From contig NZ_MOXD01000001.1 in NCBI RefSeq assembly GCF_001976145.1, forward strand, positions 310,001-374,000: a stretch of 64,000 nucleotides of DNA. The letters run 5' to 3'. Source of the DNA: Serratia oryzae. Lineage in GTDB: Bacteria > Pseudomonadota > Gammaproteobacteria > Enterobacterales > Enterobacteriaceae. This document shows, one piece after another, positions 25,557-35,150 of this stretch. Within the stretch, counting starts at the first letter, position 1. Each line of letters opens with the position of its first letter. A program made the translations under genes and the position numbers. The notes beneath the pieces are model-generated. The model did not search any database and had not been told where the DNA came from. It saw only the letters and a program-made list of their open reading frames with translations.

Positions 25557-26930
25557 ATGATTAAAAGAATTATCCTAGGATGTGCCATTGTAGCGGTTGT
25601 TGGTTATTTGGGGTTTGTCGGCTATGTCTACCATTACGATCAGCAACGCGCCCCTGCCGTTGCCGATAGCAGGATTGATGCTCTGTTAACCCGTTACGGA
25701 TGTGACTATTGTCATACCGCTTCGGCCAAATTGCCCTTCTATGCCGAACTGCCGATCGCCAAACAGTTGATGGAATATGATATTCGTACTGGCAGCAGGC
25801 AGTTTACCCTTGATGCTACCCGCACCGCTTTGCAGCAAAAAACCGCTGTGCCAGAGGCCGATCTCGCCAAACTGGAGTTCGTGTTACAGAACCAGACTAT
25901 GCCACCGGCGCTGTATAAAGTGATGCACTGGTCCGGCAATATCAGTGATGCTGACCAGCAGGAGCTGTTGAGCTGGATCCGCCAGCAGCGTGAGCAGCAC
26001 TATGCTCGCCCGGATACTCCGGCAGAGCTGCGTGGTGCCGTGTTGCGGCCTTTGCCAGAATCACTGCCCACCGATCCACAAAAAGTGGCGTTGGGCTTCC
26101 GCTTGTTCCACGATCCACGCCTGTCGAAAGATAACAGCATTTCCTGCGCGCATTGCCACCAACTGGGTGCCGGTGGTGTAGATGGCCGTGTCTCTTCACT
26201 GGGTGTAAACAACCAGTCAGGCCCGATCAACGCACCAACGGTATTCAATGCCGTTTTCAACATCGCACAATTCTGGGATGGCCGCGCGAGCGATCTGCAG
26301 GCACAGGCCGGTGGCCCACCGATGAACCCGATCGAAATGGCCTCGGGTTCCTGGAACGATATTATCGCTAAGCTGGAAAAAGACGCACAGTTGAAAGCAG
26401 ACTTCCAGCGGGTTTACGCCAACGGTTTTACCGGTGACAACATTACCGATGCGATTGCCGAATTTGAAAAGACGCTGATCACGCCAAACAGCCCGTTTGA
26501 TCGTTATCTGAAAGGGGATGAAAGCGCCCTGACCGCCCAACAAAAGCACGGCTACCAATTGTTCCAGCAGAACAAATGTGGCACCTGCCATACCGGGGTT
26601 AACCTTGGCGGCCAGTCCTATGAAATCATGGGGGTAAAAGCGGATTACTTTGCCGCCCGTGGGAATCCGACCGATGCCGACCTTGGGCGTTACAATGTCA
26701 CTAAAAATGAAGCCGACCGCAATCGCTTCAAAACGCCAACGCTGCGTAATATCGCTCAGACCGCGCCTTACTTCCATGATGGCAGCGTCACTTCGCTGAA
26801 TCAGGCGGTGAAGGACATGCTGAAATATCAGGTCGGCGTTACCCTGCCGGAGAGCGACGTCAACGATCTGGTGGCTCTGTTGGAAAGCATGAGCGGTAAA
26901 TATCAGCCTGCTACACCACCGGCCAATTAA
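25557..26930 (+). CDS. ccp: Tri-haem cytochrome c peroxidase (YhjA/Ccp)
   Basis: This 457-residue periplasmic enzyme, anchored by an N-terminal helix (about 5-24), reduces hydrogen peroxide using quinol-derived electrons. Three haem c motifs are visible: CDYCH (49-53), CAHCH (197-201) and CGTCH (341-345). The first, extra haem domain distinguishes YhjA-type enzymes from di-haem peroxidases. In E. coli it lets peroxide act as an anaerobic respiratory acceptor. FNR-like regulation is supported by the site at 25443. Maturation needs the ccm genes, which are not in the window. Confidence 0.92.
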   Translation: MIKRIILGCAIVAVVGYLGFVGYVYHYDQQRAPAVADSRIDALLTRYGCDYCHTASAKLPFYAELPIAKQLMEYDIRTGSRQFTLDATRTALQQKTAVPEADLAKLEFVLQNQTMPPALYKVMHWSGNISDADQQELLSWIRQQREQHYARPDTPAELRGAVLRPLPESLPTDPQKVALGFRLFHDPRLSKDNSISCAHCHQLGAGGVDGRVSSLGVNNQSGPINAPTVFNAVFNIAQFWDGRASDLQAQAGGPPMNPIEMASGSWNDIIAKLEKDAQLKADFQRVYANGFTGDNITDAIAEFEKTLITPNSPFDRYLKGDESALTAQQKHGYQLFQQNKCGTCHTGVNLGGQSYEIMGVKADYFAARGNPTDADLGRYNVTKNEADRNRFKTPTLRNIAQTAPYFHDGSVTSLNQAVKDMLKYQVGVTLPESDVNDLVALLESMSGKYQPATPPAN

Positions 26931-26976
26931 TACTTTCACCACTACGCCAGTGATCCCGTAAATATTCACTGGTTTT

Positions 26977-27020
26977 CAGGTGGGCAAGCCAGCACAATGC
27001 CCACCTGAACCTTTCATTTT
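26977..27020 (+). terminator. Rho-independent terminator of the peroxidase gene
   Basis: CAGGTGGGCA (26977-26986) pairs with TGCCCACCTG (26998-27007), then a T-rich tail ending TTTTT. It supports placing the clcB start downstream, at 27040, rather than at 26980. Confidence 0.85.
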
Positions 27021-27039
27021 TCTCACAATTTCCCGAAAT

Positions 27040-28320
27040 ATGAAACGATGGGCCCATCTACACCACTACCGCGCCCTGTTGCGTCGCTTATCTATTGCCA
27101 TCTTTTTGGGCATTTCGGCTGCGCTGGCCGTCTGGTTGTTCCACCGCAGCATGCTCGGGCTGGAGTTGCTGCTGTTGGGGCACGACAGCGGTAGCCTGGT
27201 AGCCGCCGCCGCGGCGCTCCCCACTTGGCGCAGAGCGCTCACCCCGGCGCTGGGGGGATTGGCGGCCGGATTGTTGCTGTGGATTTTTCAGCGCTATCGG
27301 CATCAGCCCTCTGCGGCCCCTACCGATTATATGGAAGCAATAGAAACCGGTGACGGGCGGCTGGATGTTTCTGCCAGCCTCATCAAGAGCCTTGCCTCGT
27401 TACTGGTGGTCTCCAGCGGTAGCGCAATTGGCCGCGAAGGGGCGATGATCCTGTTGGCGACGCTGGTCGGCTCGGTTTTTGCCCAACGTTTTACCCACGC
27501 CAGAGAATGGAAGCTGTGGATGGCCTGCGCAGCAGCGGCCGGCATGGCCAGCGCCTATCATGCGCCGCTGGCGGGCAGCCTGTTCATTGCCGAGATCTTG
27601 TTCGGTACGCTGATGCTGGCCTCTCTCGGGCCGGTGGTGATTGCCGCCGTCAGCGCCTTGTTGATGACCAACCTGCTTAACGGTGGCCAAGCGCCGTTGT
27701 ATCTTGTCGTTCCTCTACTGCCCCCTTCGCCGGTGCAATATCTGCTGATGGCGCTGTTAGGCGTCTTGGCGGGCGTTTCTGGCCCGCTGTTCCTGTGGGC
27801 GATGGCCGCCAGCGGGCGCGCATTCCGCTCGCTGAACCTCATTCCCCCCTTCCAACTGGCGCTGGGTGGGTTGATCGTTGGGCTGCTTTCTTTGTTGTTT
27901 CCTGAAGTCTGGGGGAACGGTTACAGCGTGGTGCAATCTTTGCTCAACGCGCCGCCGGGCCTATTACTGCTGGCCGCGATTCTGATCTGCAAGCTGCTGG
28001 CTGTGCTGGCCAGCAGTGGCTCTGGTGCGCCTGGAGGCGTATTTACCCCGACATTATTCGTGGGAGCCGCGCTGGGTTCGCTGCTGGGGCAACTGTGTGC
28101 GTTCTGGCCGGAACTGGGAAGCGCAGTGCCGATCCTGATGGCGCTGACCGGTATGGCAACCCTGTTGGCTGCAACCACTCATGCGCCGATCATGGCGGCG
28201 TTGATGGTATTTGAAATGACCGGGGAATATACCCTACTCCCCGGAATGCTGCTGGCTTGTGTGATCGCTACAACCATCGCGCGTGGGTTACGCCCGCGGT
28301 CGGTTTATCACAACGCGTAA
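27040..28320 (+). CDS. clcB: ClcB voltage-gated chloride channel/antiporter homologue
   Basis: This 426-residue CLC-family membrane protein resembles E. coli ClcB (MriT), linked to proton-coupled chloride movement in acid resistance. Conserved selectivity-filter pieces are [11 protein letters not shown] (the GxxGREGP-like motif), [14 protein letters not shown] (GxFxP motif) and the helix with [16 protein letters not shown]. The start at 27040 fits the family N-terminus and avoids the preceding terminator. Its 3' end overlaps the convergent bioD2 gene by 13 bases. Confidence 0.88.
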   Translation: MKRWAHLHHYRALLRRLSIAIFLGISAALAVWLFHRSMLGLELLLLGHDSGSLVAAAAALPTWRRALTPALGGLAAGLLLWIFQRYRHQPSAAPTDYMEAIETGDGRLDVSASLIKSLASLLVVSSGSAIGREGAMILLATLVGSVFAQRFTHAREWKLWMACAAAAGMASAYHAPLAGSLFIAEILFGTLMLASLGPVVIAAVSALLMTNLLNGGQAPLYLVVPLLPPSPVQYLLMALLGVLAGVSGPLFLWAMAASGRAFRSLNLIPPFQLALGGLIVGLLSLLFPEVWGNGYSVVQSLLNAPPGLLLLAAILICKLLAVLASSGSGAPGGVFTPTLFVGAALGSLLGQLCAFWPELGSAVPILMALTGMATLLAATTHAPIMAALMVFEMTGEYTLLPGMLLACVIATTIARGLRPRSVYHNA

Positions 28321-28988
28321 CGATCCATCAGGCTGGTGATATCCAGATATTGCGCCAATTCGCGCTGTTCGGCGCGTGGCAGATAAGGGATCTCACCCAG
28401 CAGCGGTGCGGGAATGCGTTGCTGCAGTGCGTCGATGGTTTCAGCATAGTGCGCTAAACCGGGATTAATGCGGTTGGCGACCCATCCCAACAATGGTAAG
28501 CCATCGTTAAGAATCGATTGGGCCGTCAGCAACGCATGGCTGACACACCCCAGCTTGATGCCAACCACCAGGATCACCGGCAATTGTTCCTGCACCACCC
28601 ATTCAGCATAAGGGCGCAGATCGTTCATCAATACGCGCCAGCCACCGCTGCCCTCGACCACCACGGTGTCGGCCTTGGTGGCAAGATGCTGCAACCCACG
28701 GCTCATCACGCCGTAGTCAATATCCTGCGTAGCATGAGCGTGAAAGACCTCATCCAGACAGGTGATCGGGTTAATTTCTTCATAAGACAAAGGCATAGAG
28801 GACGAAGCCTGCAGAACCAAAGCGTCTTTATTTCGAATGCCTTCGCTGGTTTCCTGGCAACGCGCCGCAATGGGCTTATACCCTGCCGCTGAGCGGCCCT
28901 GTGCAGCAAATGCCTGCAGTAATCCGCGGGAAACCACGGTTTTACCTACGTCGGTATCCGTGCCTGTAACAAATAAACGCTTTAACAT
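28308..28988 (-). CDS. bioD2: Dethiobiotin synthetase paralogue BioD2 (YnfK)
   Basis: This 226-residue protein catalyses ATP-dependent ureido-ring closure converting diaminopelargonic acid plus CO2 to dethiobiotin, or serves as a paralogue of BioD. The P-loop GTDTDVGKT is at 9-17, the substrate Lys in YKPI near 42, and the VVVEGSGGW motif near 110. As in E. coli, it lies between clcB and mlc, away from the bio operon. The gene overlaps clcB tail-to-tail. Confidence 0.9.
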   Translation of the reverse strand: MLKRLFVTGTDTDVGKTVVSRGLLQAFAAQGRSAAGYKPIAARCQETSEGIRNKDALVLQASSSMPLSYEEINPITCLDEVFHAHATQDIDYGVMSRGLQHLATKADTVVVEGSGGWRVLMNDLRPYAEWVVQEQLPVILVVGIKLGCVSHALLTAQSILNDGLPLLGWVANRINPGLAHYAETIDALQQRIPAPLLGEIPYLPRAEQRELAQYLDITSLMDRYAL

Positions 28989-29127
28989 GAATAGATTGCC
29001 CTGAAATGCTCCGTTAACTAAAAGATCGCCACCAATCGCAGCGCGAGTAGCCTGACAGTGAAAAGTCTAGGGGATGCAAACCAGAAGGAGCTTGAGGTAG
29101 CTCAATATTTTGGCGGTAAACATTAAG

Positions 29128-29147
29128 AAACTCTGATAGAAGAGTTT
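29128..29147 (-). terminator. Terminator of mlc
   Basis: AAACTCT (29128-29134) pairs with AGAGTTT (29141-29147), five bases past the mlc stop codon. On the minus strand it is followed by CTTAATGTTT. Confidence 0.65.
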
Positions 29148-29151
29148 TACA

Positions 29152-30369
29152 TTAGCCCTGTAACAGTTTTACCAGCAACGAGCCGTTATATAACGCTTCT
29201 TTGACCAAGGCCGCACCCGGCATGGTGCCCTGATTGAAAAACTGAGTGGATTCAACCTGCACATGCTCACTGTAAGCGGGTAAAGATTGCTGGCGGATGC
29301 AAGCAGCAATCGCCGGGTGGAGGATTTCGGCGGCGCGGTTCAACGGTGAGCCTACCAGGATCTTTTCCGGATTAAACAGGTTGACCATGATCGCCACAAT
29401 GCGCCCAACGCTGTGCCCAACGCCAAGAATGATGTCTTTAGCTAGCTGATCGCCGGCCAGCGCAGCATCACACAGGGATTCGACGCTCAAGGGAGCGCCA
29501 TGCAGCATGGAGGTCATTGAGCCCCCCAAACGTTGCTGGGCGATTTCCAGCATGTTTTCGATGCTGGCGACCGTTTCCAGGCAGCCGTGATTGCCGCAAT
29601 AGCAGCGCTTGCCGTAAGGATCCACCTGAGTATGGCCAATTTCCACCACGCTGCGGCTACCGGCATGCAGAACGCGGCCATTGGTGATCACTCCCGCCCC
29701 CACGTTATGATCGATCACCACCTGGATAACATTCATGCTACCGCGCGAAGCACCGTATAAAGCCTCGGCCATGGTCCAGGCACAAATATCATGCTGCAGA
29801 TAGACCGGCAACCCGGTGAGCGAGGCTAATGCCGGCCCCAGCGCCATCTCGTGCACATCATAGAACGGCATCCGGTGGACAATGCCCGACGCGGTATCGA
29901 TCATCCCCGGCAAGGTGATAGCGATCGCCGTTAAGCGCTCCAGCTTGCTTTGATGGCGGATAAAAAAGCGGTCGATCTCGCCCACGATGCGTTGCAGTAG
30001 AGGGTCCGGATGTTCAGCATCAAGCGGCAGCAGTTCTTCAACCACCATTTTGCTGCTGAGATCGCGCAGCGCCAGCGTAATGGTTCCCCGGCTGATGCGG
30101 GCAGAGAGGTAATGCCAGGCTTCGGTATCCAACACCAGGCCGACCGCCGGGCGGCCACGGCTACCGATTTCCTGATATTCAGTTTCTTTCACCAAGTGCG
30201 CTTCGAGTAACTCACGCACGATCTTGGTGATACTGGCGGGCGCAAGCTGTGCGCATTTTGACAATTCGATGCGCGAAATCGGCCCCAACTGATCAATCAG
30301 CCGGTACACTGCCCCTGCATTGGTTTGCTTGATCTGATCAATATGCCCAGGCTGCCCATCCGCAATCAC
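29152..30369 (-). CDS. mlc: Mlc (DgsA) glucose-responsive global repressor
   Basis: Mlc represses PTS and sugar-uptake genes and is sequestered by unphosphorylated EIICB-Glc when glucose is transported. The 405-residue ROK protein (E. coli 406) has an N-terminal winged helix (about 15-75, with APASITKIVRELLEAHLV as recognition helix) and the zinc-binding ROK signature GHTQVDPYGKRCYCGNHGC. The start codon is GTG at 30369, preceded by AGGAG; this gives the expected N-terminus ending in QPGHIDQIKQTNAGAVYRL. Confidence 0.93.
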   Translation of the reverse strand: MIADGQPGHIDQIKQTNAGAVYRLIDQLGPISRIELSKCAQLAPASITKIVRELLEAHLVKETEYQEIGSRGRPAVGLVLDTEAWHYLSARISRGTITLALRDLSSKMVVEELLPLDAEHPDPLLQRIVGEIDRFFIRHQSKLERLTAIAITLPGMIDTASGIVHRMPFYDVHEMALGPALASLTGLPVYLQHDICAWTMAEALYGASRGSMNVIQVVIDHNVGAGVITNGRVLHAGSRSVVEIGHTQVDPYGKRCYCGNHGCLETVASIENMLEIAQQRLGGSMTSMLHGAPLSVESLCDAALAGDQLAKDIILGVGHSVGRIVAIMVNLFNPEKILVGSPLNRAAEILHPAIAACIRQQSLPAYSEHVQVESTQFFNQGTMPGAALVKEALYNGSLLVKLLQG

Positions 30370-30508
30370 AAACCTGCTCCTACTATTTTTCGCGCTTCTA
30401 AATAAAGACTAAAGGCTATGGTGGGGCTTTTGGAATACAGCGTCAACTATTTGATTCGTTATGTGATTAACAGCACAAATTCACCGATATTTAGCCACAA
30501 AGCGAGTT

Positions 30509-31408
30509 TTATTTGTGCAGGTTCAGCATTAACGCCATCAGGGTTTGGGCGGCAACGGTCAGCGGGCGGTTACGGTGATGAACCAGCCAGACTTCAGTCA
30601 TCGCATCCGGTTCAGCCAACGGGAGATAGGTGACGCCGTCAATTTTCACCCGGCCAAATGACATCGGTAGGATAGAAATCCCTAATCCGGCGGCCACCAG
30701 GCCAATGATCGTCATTGCCTCGCCCACTTCCTGAGTAATGTAGGGAGAGACGCCAGCATTGGCCAACAGCGCCAGAATTTCATCGTACAGCGCCGTACCC
30801 ACCTCACGGGAAAAGAACACGAAAGGCTCTTGCGCCAAATCGGCGAAACGCAGCGTACCGGGGGCCATTTGGGTAAGTGGATGACCGTTCGGCACCACCG
30901 CCAACAAGGGTTCGCACAACAGCAGTTGATGCTGGAGCGCATCCGGTAAGCGAGTGTTGCGCATAACGCCCAGATCCAGTTCACCATTCAGCAAGGGTTC
31001 GAGCTGCTGTTTGGTATTGACCTCGCGCATTTTGATATGCACGTTCGGCGACAACTGGCGAAATGCCCGCAGGCTGCGTGATACCACGCTGATAAAGGGC
31101 GCGGAAGAGGTAAAACCGATGGTCAACTCGCCGATCTCACCGCGCTCAAGGCGAGCGGCCTTCTCTGCCGCACGGTTAACCTGATCGAGTACCTGATAAG
31201 CCTCTTTGAGAAACATCTCCCCGGCCTGAGTCAGCCCGACGTTGCGGTTATTGCGTGCCAGCAAACGTGCACCGACCATCTCTTCCAGCGCTTGGATCTG
31301 CTGGCTCAGCGGTGGCTGAGAAATCCGTAAGCGTTCCGCCGCACGGCCAAAGTGCAGCTCTTCTGCGACGGCGACAAAATAACGCAGGTGTCTGAGCTCA
31401 ATATTCAT
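30509..31408 (-). CDS. ynfL: LysR-type regulator YnfL
   Basis: This 299-residue LysR-type transcription factor has an HTH at residues 1-60 (YFVAVAEELHFGRAAERLRI, then SQPPLSQQIQALEEMVG) and an effector domain at 90-299. It is divergent from the MFS gene ynfM across 114 bases, as in E. coli, and probably controls it. LysR boxes are likely in that gap but I could not define one. The effector is unknown. Confidence 0.88.
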   Translation of the reverse strand: MNIELRHLRYFVAVAEELHFGRAAERLRISQPPLSQQIQALEEMVGARLLARNNRNVGLTQAGEMFLKEAYQVLDQVNRAAEKAARLERGEIGELTIGFTSSAPFISVVSRSLRAFRQLSPNVHIKMREVNTKQQLEPLLNGELDLGVMRNTRLPDALQHQLLLCEPLLAVVPNGHPLTQMAPGTLRFADLAQEPFVFFSREVGTALYDEILALLANAGVSPYITQEVGEAMTIIGLVAAGLGISILPMSFGRVKIDGVTYLPLAEPDAMTEVWLVHHRNRPLTVAAQTLMALMLNLHK

Positions 31409-31522
31409 ATTTTAAAAGTCTCAATTGTAATGATTAATATATTAGACAAAAAACTGCCCTCTCCCTATCATTTTGTGACTCAAGACGTGTTTTTATTCTT
31501 CCGAACCCGGTAAGGAAATGCT

Positions 31523-32818
31523 GTGACAACCCCAGTGCGTTCTGCGGCCACCACACCGCTAACGCTGACTCCGCATGATGACGCTAGTGCCTTAGCCAAA
31601 ACCAGACGCTCAACGCTGAACAAACTGCCCTTTATCGAACGTGGTACCTCGCAATTTACGCGCGTCACCTTGGCATTGTTTTCCGCTGGTTTAGCCACTT
31701 TTGCTCTGCTGTATTGTGTACAACCCATTCTGCCGGTGCTTTCGCAAGATTTTGGCATCTCTCCCGCCGAAAGCAGCCTTTCGCTCTCCTTCTCTACCGG
31801 ATTATTGGCTATCGGCCTGATGTTCACCGGCCCACTGTCCGATGCCGTTGGCCGCAAGCCGGTGATGGTCGTGGCCTTACTGCTGGCGGCGATCTGTACG
31901 CTGATTTGTGCTTTTATGACCAGTTGGCACAGCATTCTGCTCATGCGCGCCCTGATAGGGCTTTCACTGAGCGGCGTTGCAGCGGTTGGCATGACCTATC
32001 TGAGTGAGGAGATTCACCCCAGCTTTGTCGCCTTTTCGATGGGGCTGTATATCAGCGGCAACTCCATTGGCGGCATGAGCGGGCGTTTGGTTACCGGGGT
32101 GCTGACTGATTTCTTCTCGTGGCGCATTGCCTTGGCGGTTATTGGGCTGTTCGCGCTGGCGGCCGCCTTTATGTTCTGGCGCATTTTACCGGCATCAACA
32201 CATTTTCGGGCCAGTTCGCTGCGCCCGCATACCCTGCTGATCAACTTTAGGCTGCATTGGCATGATAAAGGGCTGCCGCTGCTGTTTGCCGAAGGTTTCC
32301 TGCTGATGGGCAGTTTTATCACCATGTTCAACTATATTGGCTATCGCCTGTTGGCCGATCCCTACCATCTCAGCCAGGCCGCCGTTGGGTTGCTTTCCGT
32401 GGTTTATCTCACCGGTTCGTACAGCTCACCCAAAGCGGGATCCCTGACGACCCGCTTCGGGCGCGGGCCCGTGCTGCTGGTTTCAATCCTGATTATGCTG
32501 GCTGGGATCCTGATCACTACTCTGGCACCGCTCGCGGCGATCTTTATCGGTATGATGCTGTTTACCGCTGGGTTCTTTGCCGCGCACTCGGTTGCCAGCA
32601 GTTGGATCGGTCGCCGCGCGCGCCGCGCCAAGGGCCAGGCTTCGTCGCTGTATCTGTTCTGTTATTATGTAGGTTCCAGCGTTGCCGGAACCCTGGGTGG
32701 CGTGTTCTGGCACAGTTTCGGTTGGAGCGGCGTGGTGACATTTATCAGCGCGATGTTACTTTTAGCCCTGTTGGTGGCGCGCTATCTGAAGAAACTGCCG
32801 GAAGCCACGCGTGTTTAA
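31523..32818 (+). CDS. ynfM: MFS transporter YnfM
   Basis: This 431-residue twelve-helix exporter is closely similar to E. coli YnfM (417), with FALLYCVQPILPVLSQ in helix 1, SDAVGRKPVMV (motif A) and GVAAVGMTYLSEEIHP. E. coli YnfM has been associated with arabinose efflux-type activity, but the physiological substrate is unclear. It starts at GTG 31523 with AAGGAAA upstream, since the nearby ATG runs into a stop. The N-terminal 35 residues are hydrophilic and variable. A terminator separates it from Ter/tus. Confidence 0.88.
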   Translation: MTTPVRSAATTPLTLTPHDDASALAKTRRSTLNKLPFIERGTSQFTRVTLALFSAGLATFALLYCVQPILPVLSQDFGISPAESSLSLSFSTGLLAIGLMFTGPLSDAVGRKPVMVVALLLAAICTLICAFMTSWHSILLMRALIGLSLSGVAAVGMTYLSEEIHPSFVAFSMGLYISGNSIGGMSGRLVTGVLTDFFSWRIALAVIGLFALAAAFMFWRILPASTHFRASSLRPHTLLINFRLHWHDKGLPLLFAEGFLLMGSFITMFNYIGYRLLADPYHLSQAAVGLLSVVYLTGSYSSPKAGSLTTRFGRGPVLLVSILIMLAGILITTLAPLAAIFIGMMLFTAGFFAAHSVASSWIGRRARRAKGQASSLYLFCYYVGSSVAGTLGGVFWHSFGWSGVVTFISAMLLLALLVARYLKKLPEATRV

Positions 32819-32869
32819 AAGGGCGATATCTCCCTGTTTGGCTTGAACGACTCGGTGGTTAATAGTGCT

Positions 32870-32901
32870 AAGGGGCTGAAGTTGCCCCTTTCTTTGTGTT
32901 T
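32870..32901 (+). terminator. Rho-independent terminator of ynfM
   Basis: AAGGGGC (32870-32876) pairs with GCCCCTT (32884-32890) with a seven-base loop, followed by TCTTTGTGTTT. It stops transcription ten bases before the Ter core, which would protect the Tus-Ter complex from being removed by RNA polymerase. Confidence 0.85.
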
Positions 32902-32910
32902 ACGTCTAAT

Positions 32911-32925
32911 GTATGTTGTAACTAA
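32911..32925 (+). promoter_or_regulatory. ter: Ter replication-fork arrest site (TerB type)
   Basis: GTATGTTGTAACTAA is identical to the core of E. coli TerB. The G that forms the G-C(6) pair of the Tus lock is present at the left end, so forks entering from the left (moving rightward) meet the non-permissive face. It lies 14 bases upstream of the tus start, as in E. coli, where Tus binding also represses tus. Confidence 0.93.
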
Positions 32926-32938
32926 AAAAGGAGGGGAG

Positions 32939-33874
32939 ATGGATAAATACAGTCTTATTGGCAGAATGAATGCGTGCTTTGCCGAGTTGGAACAGGCATT
33001 AGCGACACTGCACCAGCAGATCCTGCCGCTACCTCTCCTCGCCGCGCGGGTTTTTACCTTACCCGAGATCGAAAAAGGCAAAGAGCATGTCGCTGTTGAA
33101 CAAATCAACGTAGAGCAACATGTTGGCCAGGCGGCCCGTGAGCTGGCTCTGGAACACTACCAGCGCTTGTTTATCCATCATAATCAACCACACGTCAGCA
33201 GTAAGGCCGCCGTGCGTTTGCCCGGGGTGCTCTGCCTGGCGGTGGATAATGCCGAGTATCTGGCTCTACAGCAGCAGATTGCGCAAATCAACCGCCTGAA
33301 AGCCGAATTGGAACAGATCATCACCGTTGAGTCCGGCTTGGCTCCAGAACAACGTTTCGATTTTGTGCATACCCGCTTGCATGGTTTGATCACCCTTAGC
33401 GCCTATCGTTCGCTGATTTTGCTGACCAATCCTGACTCCGTGCGCTTCGGCTGGGCCAACAAGCACATCATCAAGAACGTCAAGCGCGACGATATTCTTA
33501 CCCAGTTGGAAAAAAGCCAAAAGGCCGGGCGGGCGGTGCCGCCGTTTGATCGCGAGCAATGGGCTGAACTGGTCAGCCGTGAGATCGATGATGTCAGCCG
33601 CCTGCCGCAAAATGCGCAGCTAAAGATCAAGCGGCCAGTTAAGGTACAACCGATCGCACGCGCCTGGTATCAGCCGCAGCAAAAACAGGTTCAACACCCC
33701 TGCCCGCTGCCGCTGATAGCCCTCTGCCAGTTAGAGGCTGGGGCAAAGGTGCCAAAAATTGGCGAGTTGCTCAACTACGACGCGGCAACGGTGAAGCATA
33801 AATACAAGCCGGATGCCCAACCGTTACGCTTATTGGTCAAGCGCCTACATTTGTACACCAACGTGCCGGATTAA
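32939..33874 (+). CDS. tus: Replication terminator protein Tus
   Basis: Tus binds Ter sites as a monomer and blocks DnaB helicase from one side. The 311-residue protein (E. coli 309) aligns without gaps through the first 150 residues, and the lock-pocket residues Ile79, Phe140, His144 and Gly149 are all present at the same numbers. AAVRLPGVLC, FGWANKHIIKN and IKRPVKVQPIAR, which line the DNA channel, are conserved. ATG 32939 follows GGAGGGG directly; a longer frame from 32843 would run through the terminator and Ter and is rejected. The last four bases overlap the convergent VOC gene. Confidence 0.95.
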   Translation: MDKYSLIGRMNACFAELEQALATLHQQILPLPLLAARVFTLPEIEKGKEHVAVEQINVEQHVGQAARELALEHYQRLFIHHNQPHVSSKAAVRLPGVLCLAVDNAEYLALQQQIAQINRLKAELEQIITVESGLAPEQRFDFVHTRLHGLITLSAYRSLILLTNPDSVRFGWANKHIIKNVKRDDILTQLEKSQKAGRAVPPFDREQWAELVSREIDDVSRLPQNAQLKIKRPVKVQPIARAWYQPQQKQVQHPCPLPLIALCQLEAGAKVPKIGELLNYDAATVKHKYKPDAQPLRLLVKRLHLYTNVPD

Positions 33875-34239
33875 CCGTAAAACTGGTAAACACGCAGGCG
33901 GTGGCCATCCAAGTCTTCAGCCACAAAGGTATAGCCGAAATCCATCGCTACCGGGTGTTGCGCTATCGTTAATCCTGCAGCTTGCCACTGCTGATAGAGC
34001 GCATCGACCTGTTCCTGTTGTTCACAGACGAAACTGATTTCCCCCCCACCACCGCTTGCCTTCGCGGCGGGCTCCACGGTGTGCTTCGACCACATCGCCA
34101 GCTTAAAGCCGTTACTGAAGACAAACATCGCGAAGGTGGGTGATTTTTCAACCGGCGCCACGCCTAACAGTTGCTGATAGAAATCGGCGCTTTTTTCTGG
34201 GCTATCCACATAAATAATGGTCATGCTTGGCGTTATCAT
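33871..34239 (-). CDS. VOC (glyoxalase/bleomycin-resistance) superfamily protein
   Basis: This 122-residue protein has two beta-alpha-beta-beta-beta modules. The first (MTIIYVDSPEKSADFYQQLL) and the second (GYTFVAEDLDGHRLRVYQF) have the usual sequence hallmarks. Members bind metals and small substrates or sequester antibiotics; the specific role is unknown. CAGGAGA precedes the ATG. It overlaps tus by four bases tail-to-tail. Confidence 0.82.
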   Translation of the reverse strand: MITPSMTIIYVDSPEKSADFYQQLLGVAPVEKSPTFAMFVFSNGFKLAMWSKHTVEPAAKASGGGGEISFVCEQQEQVDALYQQWQAAGLTIAQHPVAMDFGYTFVAEDLDGHRLRVYQFYG

Positions 34240-34326
34240 GCTTGTCTCCTGGTAATCAAGGGAACCTCAGTGTTCCCGATACCCATAGACTAGCCTGCCC
34301 GACTGTCAGTTTCTGGCAGTAGCCCA

Positions 34327-35016
34327 TTAGGTTGAGCCAATCCCCTCGGTTTCACGCCACGCTTTCATCAATGCCCGGCGGCCTTGCGGATAGCGTTGTG
34401 GTAACTGCGTCAGCGTGCGGATGCGATCCAGGCGGAAATGACGAAATGAAGCACGCAGTTCGCACCAGGCTATCAGCACCTGAACCTGTTCAAAGTAGCC
34501 CATGGCAAACGGCCACAGAGTACGTTCGCTGACATTGCCCGCCTGATCCTGATATTCCACGCTGATCTTGCGTTCAAGGCGGATCACTTCACGGATCAAC
34601 ACCCGTGTTTCATCGGCCACCTTGACCTCCTCCACCGGGCCGATCAACAGGGTGTTGGCGTCGAGTTCTTCCCGCAATTCATTAGGTAAGACTGCGCCAA
34701 TCTTTGCCAGCGCATTGGTCGCGGCCTTTGCCAACTGGCTGTCGCCTCTGCGCTCAACCCAACGCATCCCCAGCACCAGCGCTTCCGTCTCTTGCGGCGA
34801 AAACATCAGCGGCGGCAGCATAAATCCTGGCCGCAAGATGTAGCCAACGCCCGCCTCACCGGCAATATCCGCCCCCTGCTGCTGCAAGGTGGCGATATCG
34901 CGATACAGGGTACGCATACTGACCCTCAGTTCTTCGGCCAGGGCATGGCCCGCCAGCGGATAGCGATGACGACGCAGGATTTGCATTAAATCAAGTAAAC
35001 GCTGGGTTCGGGACAT
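34327..35016 (-). CDS. YafY-like HTH and WYL-domain regulator
   Basis: This 229-residue transcription factor has an N-terminal HTH_11 domain (MSRTQRLLDLMQILRRHRYP; then SMRTLYRDIATLQQQG) and a WYL domain at about 130-215 with the YQDQAGNVSERTLWPFAMGYF pattern. WYL proteins sense nucleic-acid or small-molecule ligands. ATG 35016 has GGG eight bases upstream. Its neighbour is the VOC gene 87 bases downstream on the same strand, so the two may form an operon. Confidence 0.82.
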   Translation of the reverse strand: MSRTQRLLDLMQILRRHRYPLAGHALAEELRVSMRTLYRDIATLQQQGADIAGEAGVGYILRPGFMLPPLMFSPQETEALVLGMRWVERRGDSQLAKAATNALAKIGAVLPNELREELDANTLLIGPVEEVKVADETRVLIREVIRLERKISVEYQDQAGNVSERTLWPFAMGYFEQVQVLIAWCELRASFRHFRLDRIRTLTQLPQRYPQGRRALMKAWRETEGIGST

Positions 35017-35102
35017 GTCTATACCCATTGGTAAACGTGCTGAACCTGTTCGGTATCAACCCTGGGGTAAATGTGAAATCAGTGCCCAAGGGTAACAAAA
35101 AT

Positions 35103-35141
35103 CAGCCAGACAACAAGGATAACGCCTTGGTTATCTGGCTG
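35103..35141 (-). terminator. Strong terminator of the RTX gene
   Basis: CAGCCAGA (35103-35110) pairs with TCTGGCTG (35134-35141), with a second inner stem CAAGG/CCTTG. On the minus strand it is followed by ATTTTTGTT. It lies ten bases past the stop codon. Confidence 0.88.
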
Positions 35142-35150
35142 GGGACGGGG

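Noticed and set aside
32843..32938. Longer tus reading frame starting at 32843
   Set aside because: It would translate through the ynfM terminator and the Ter site; ATG 32939 has a strong ribosome-binding site and gives the correct Tus N-terminus.
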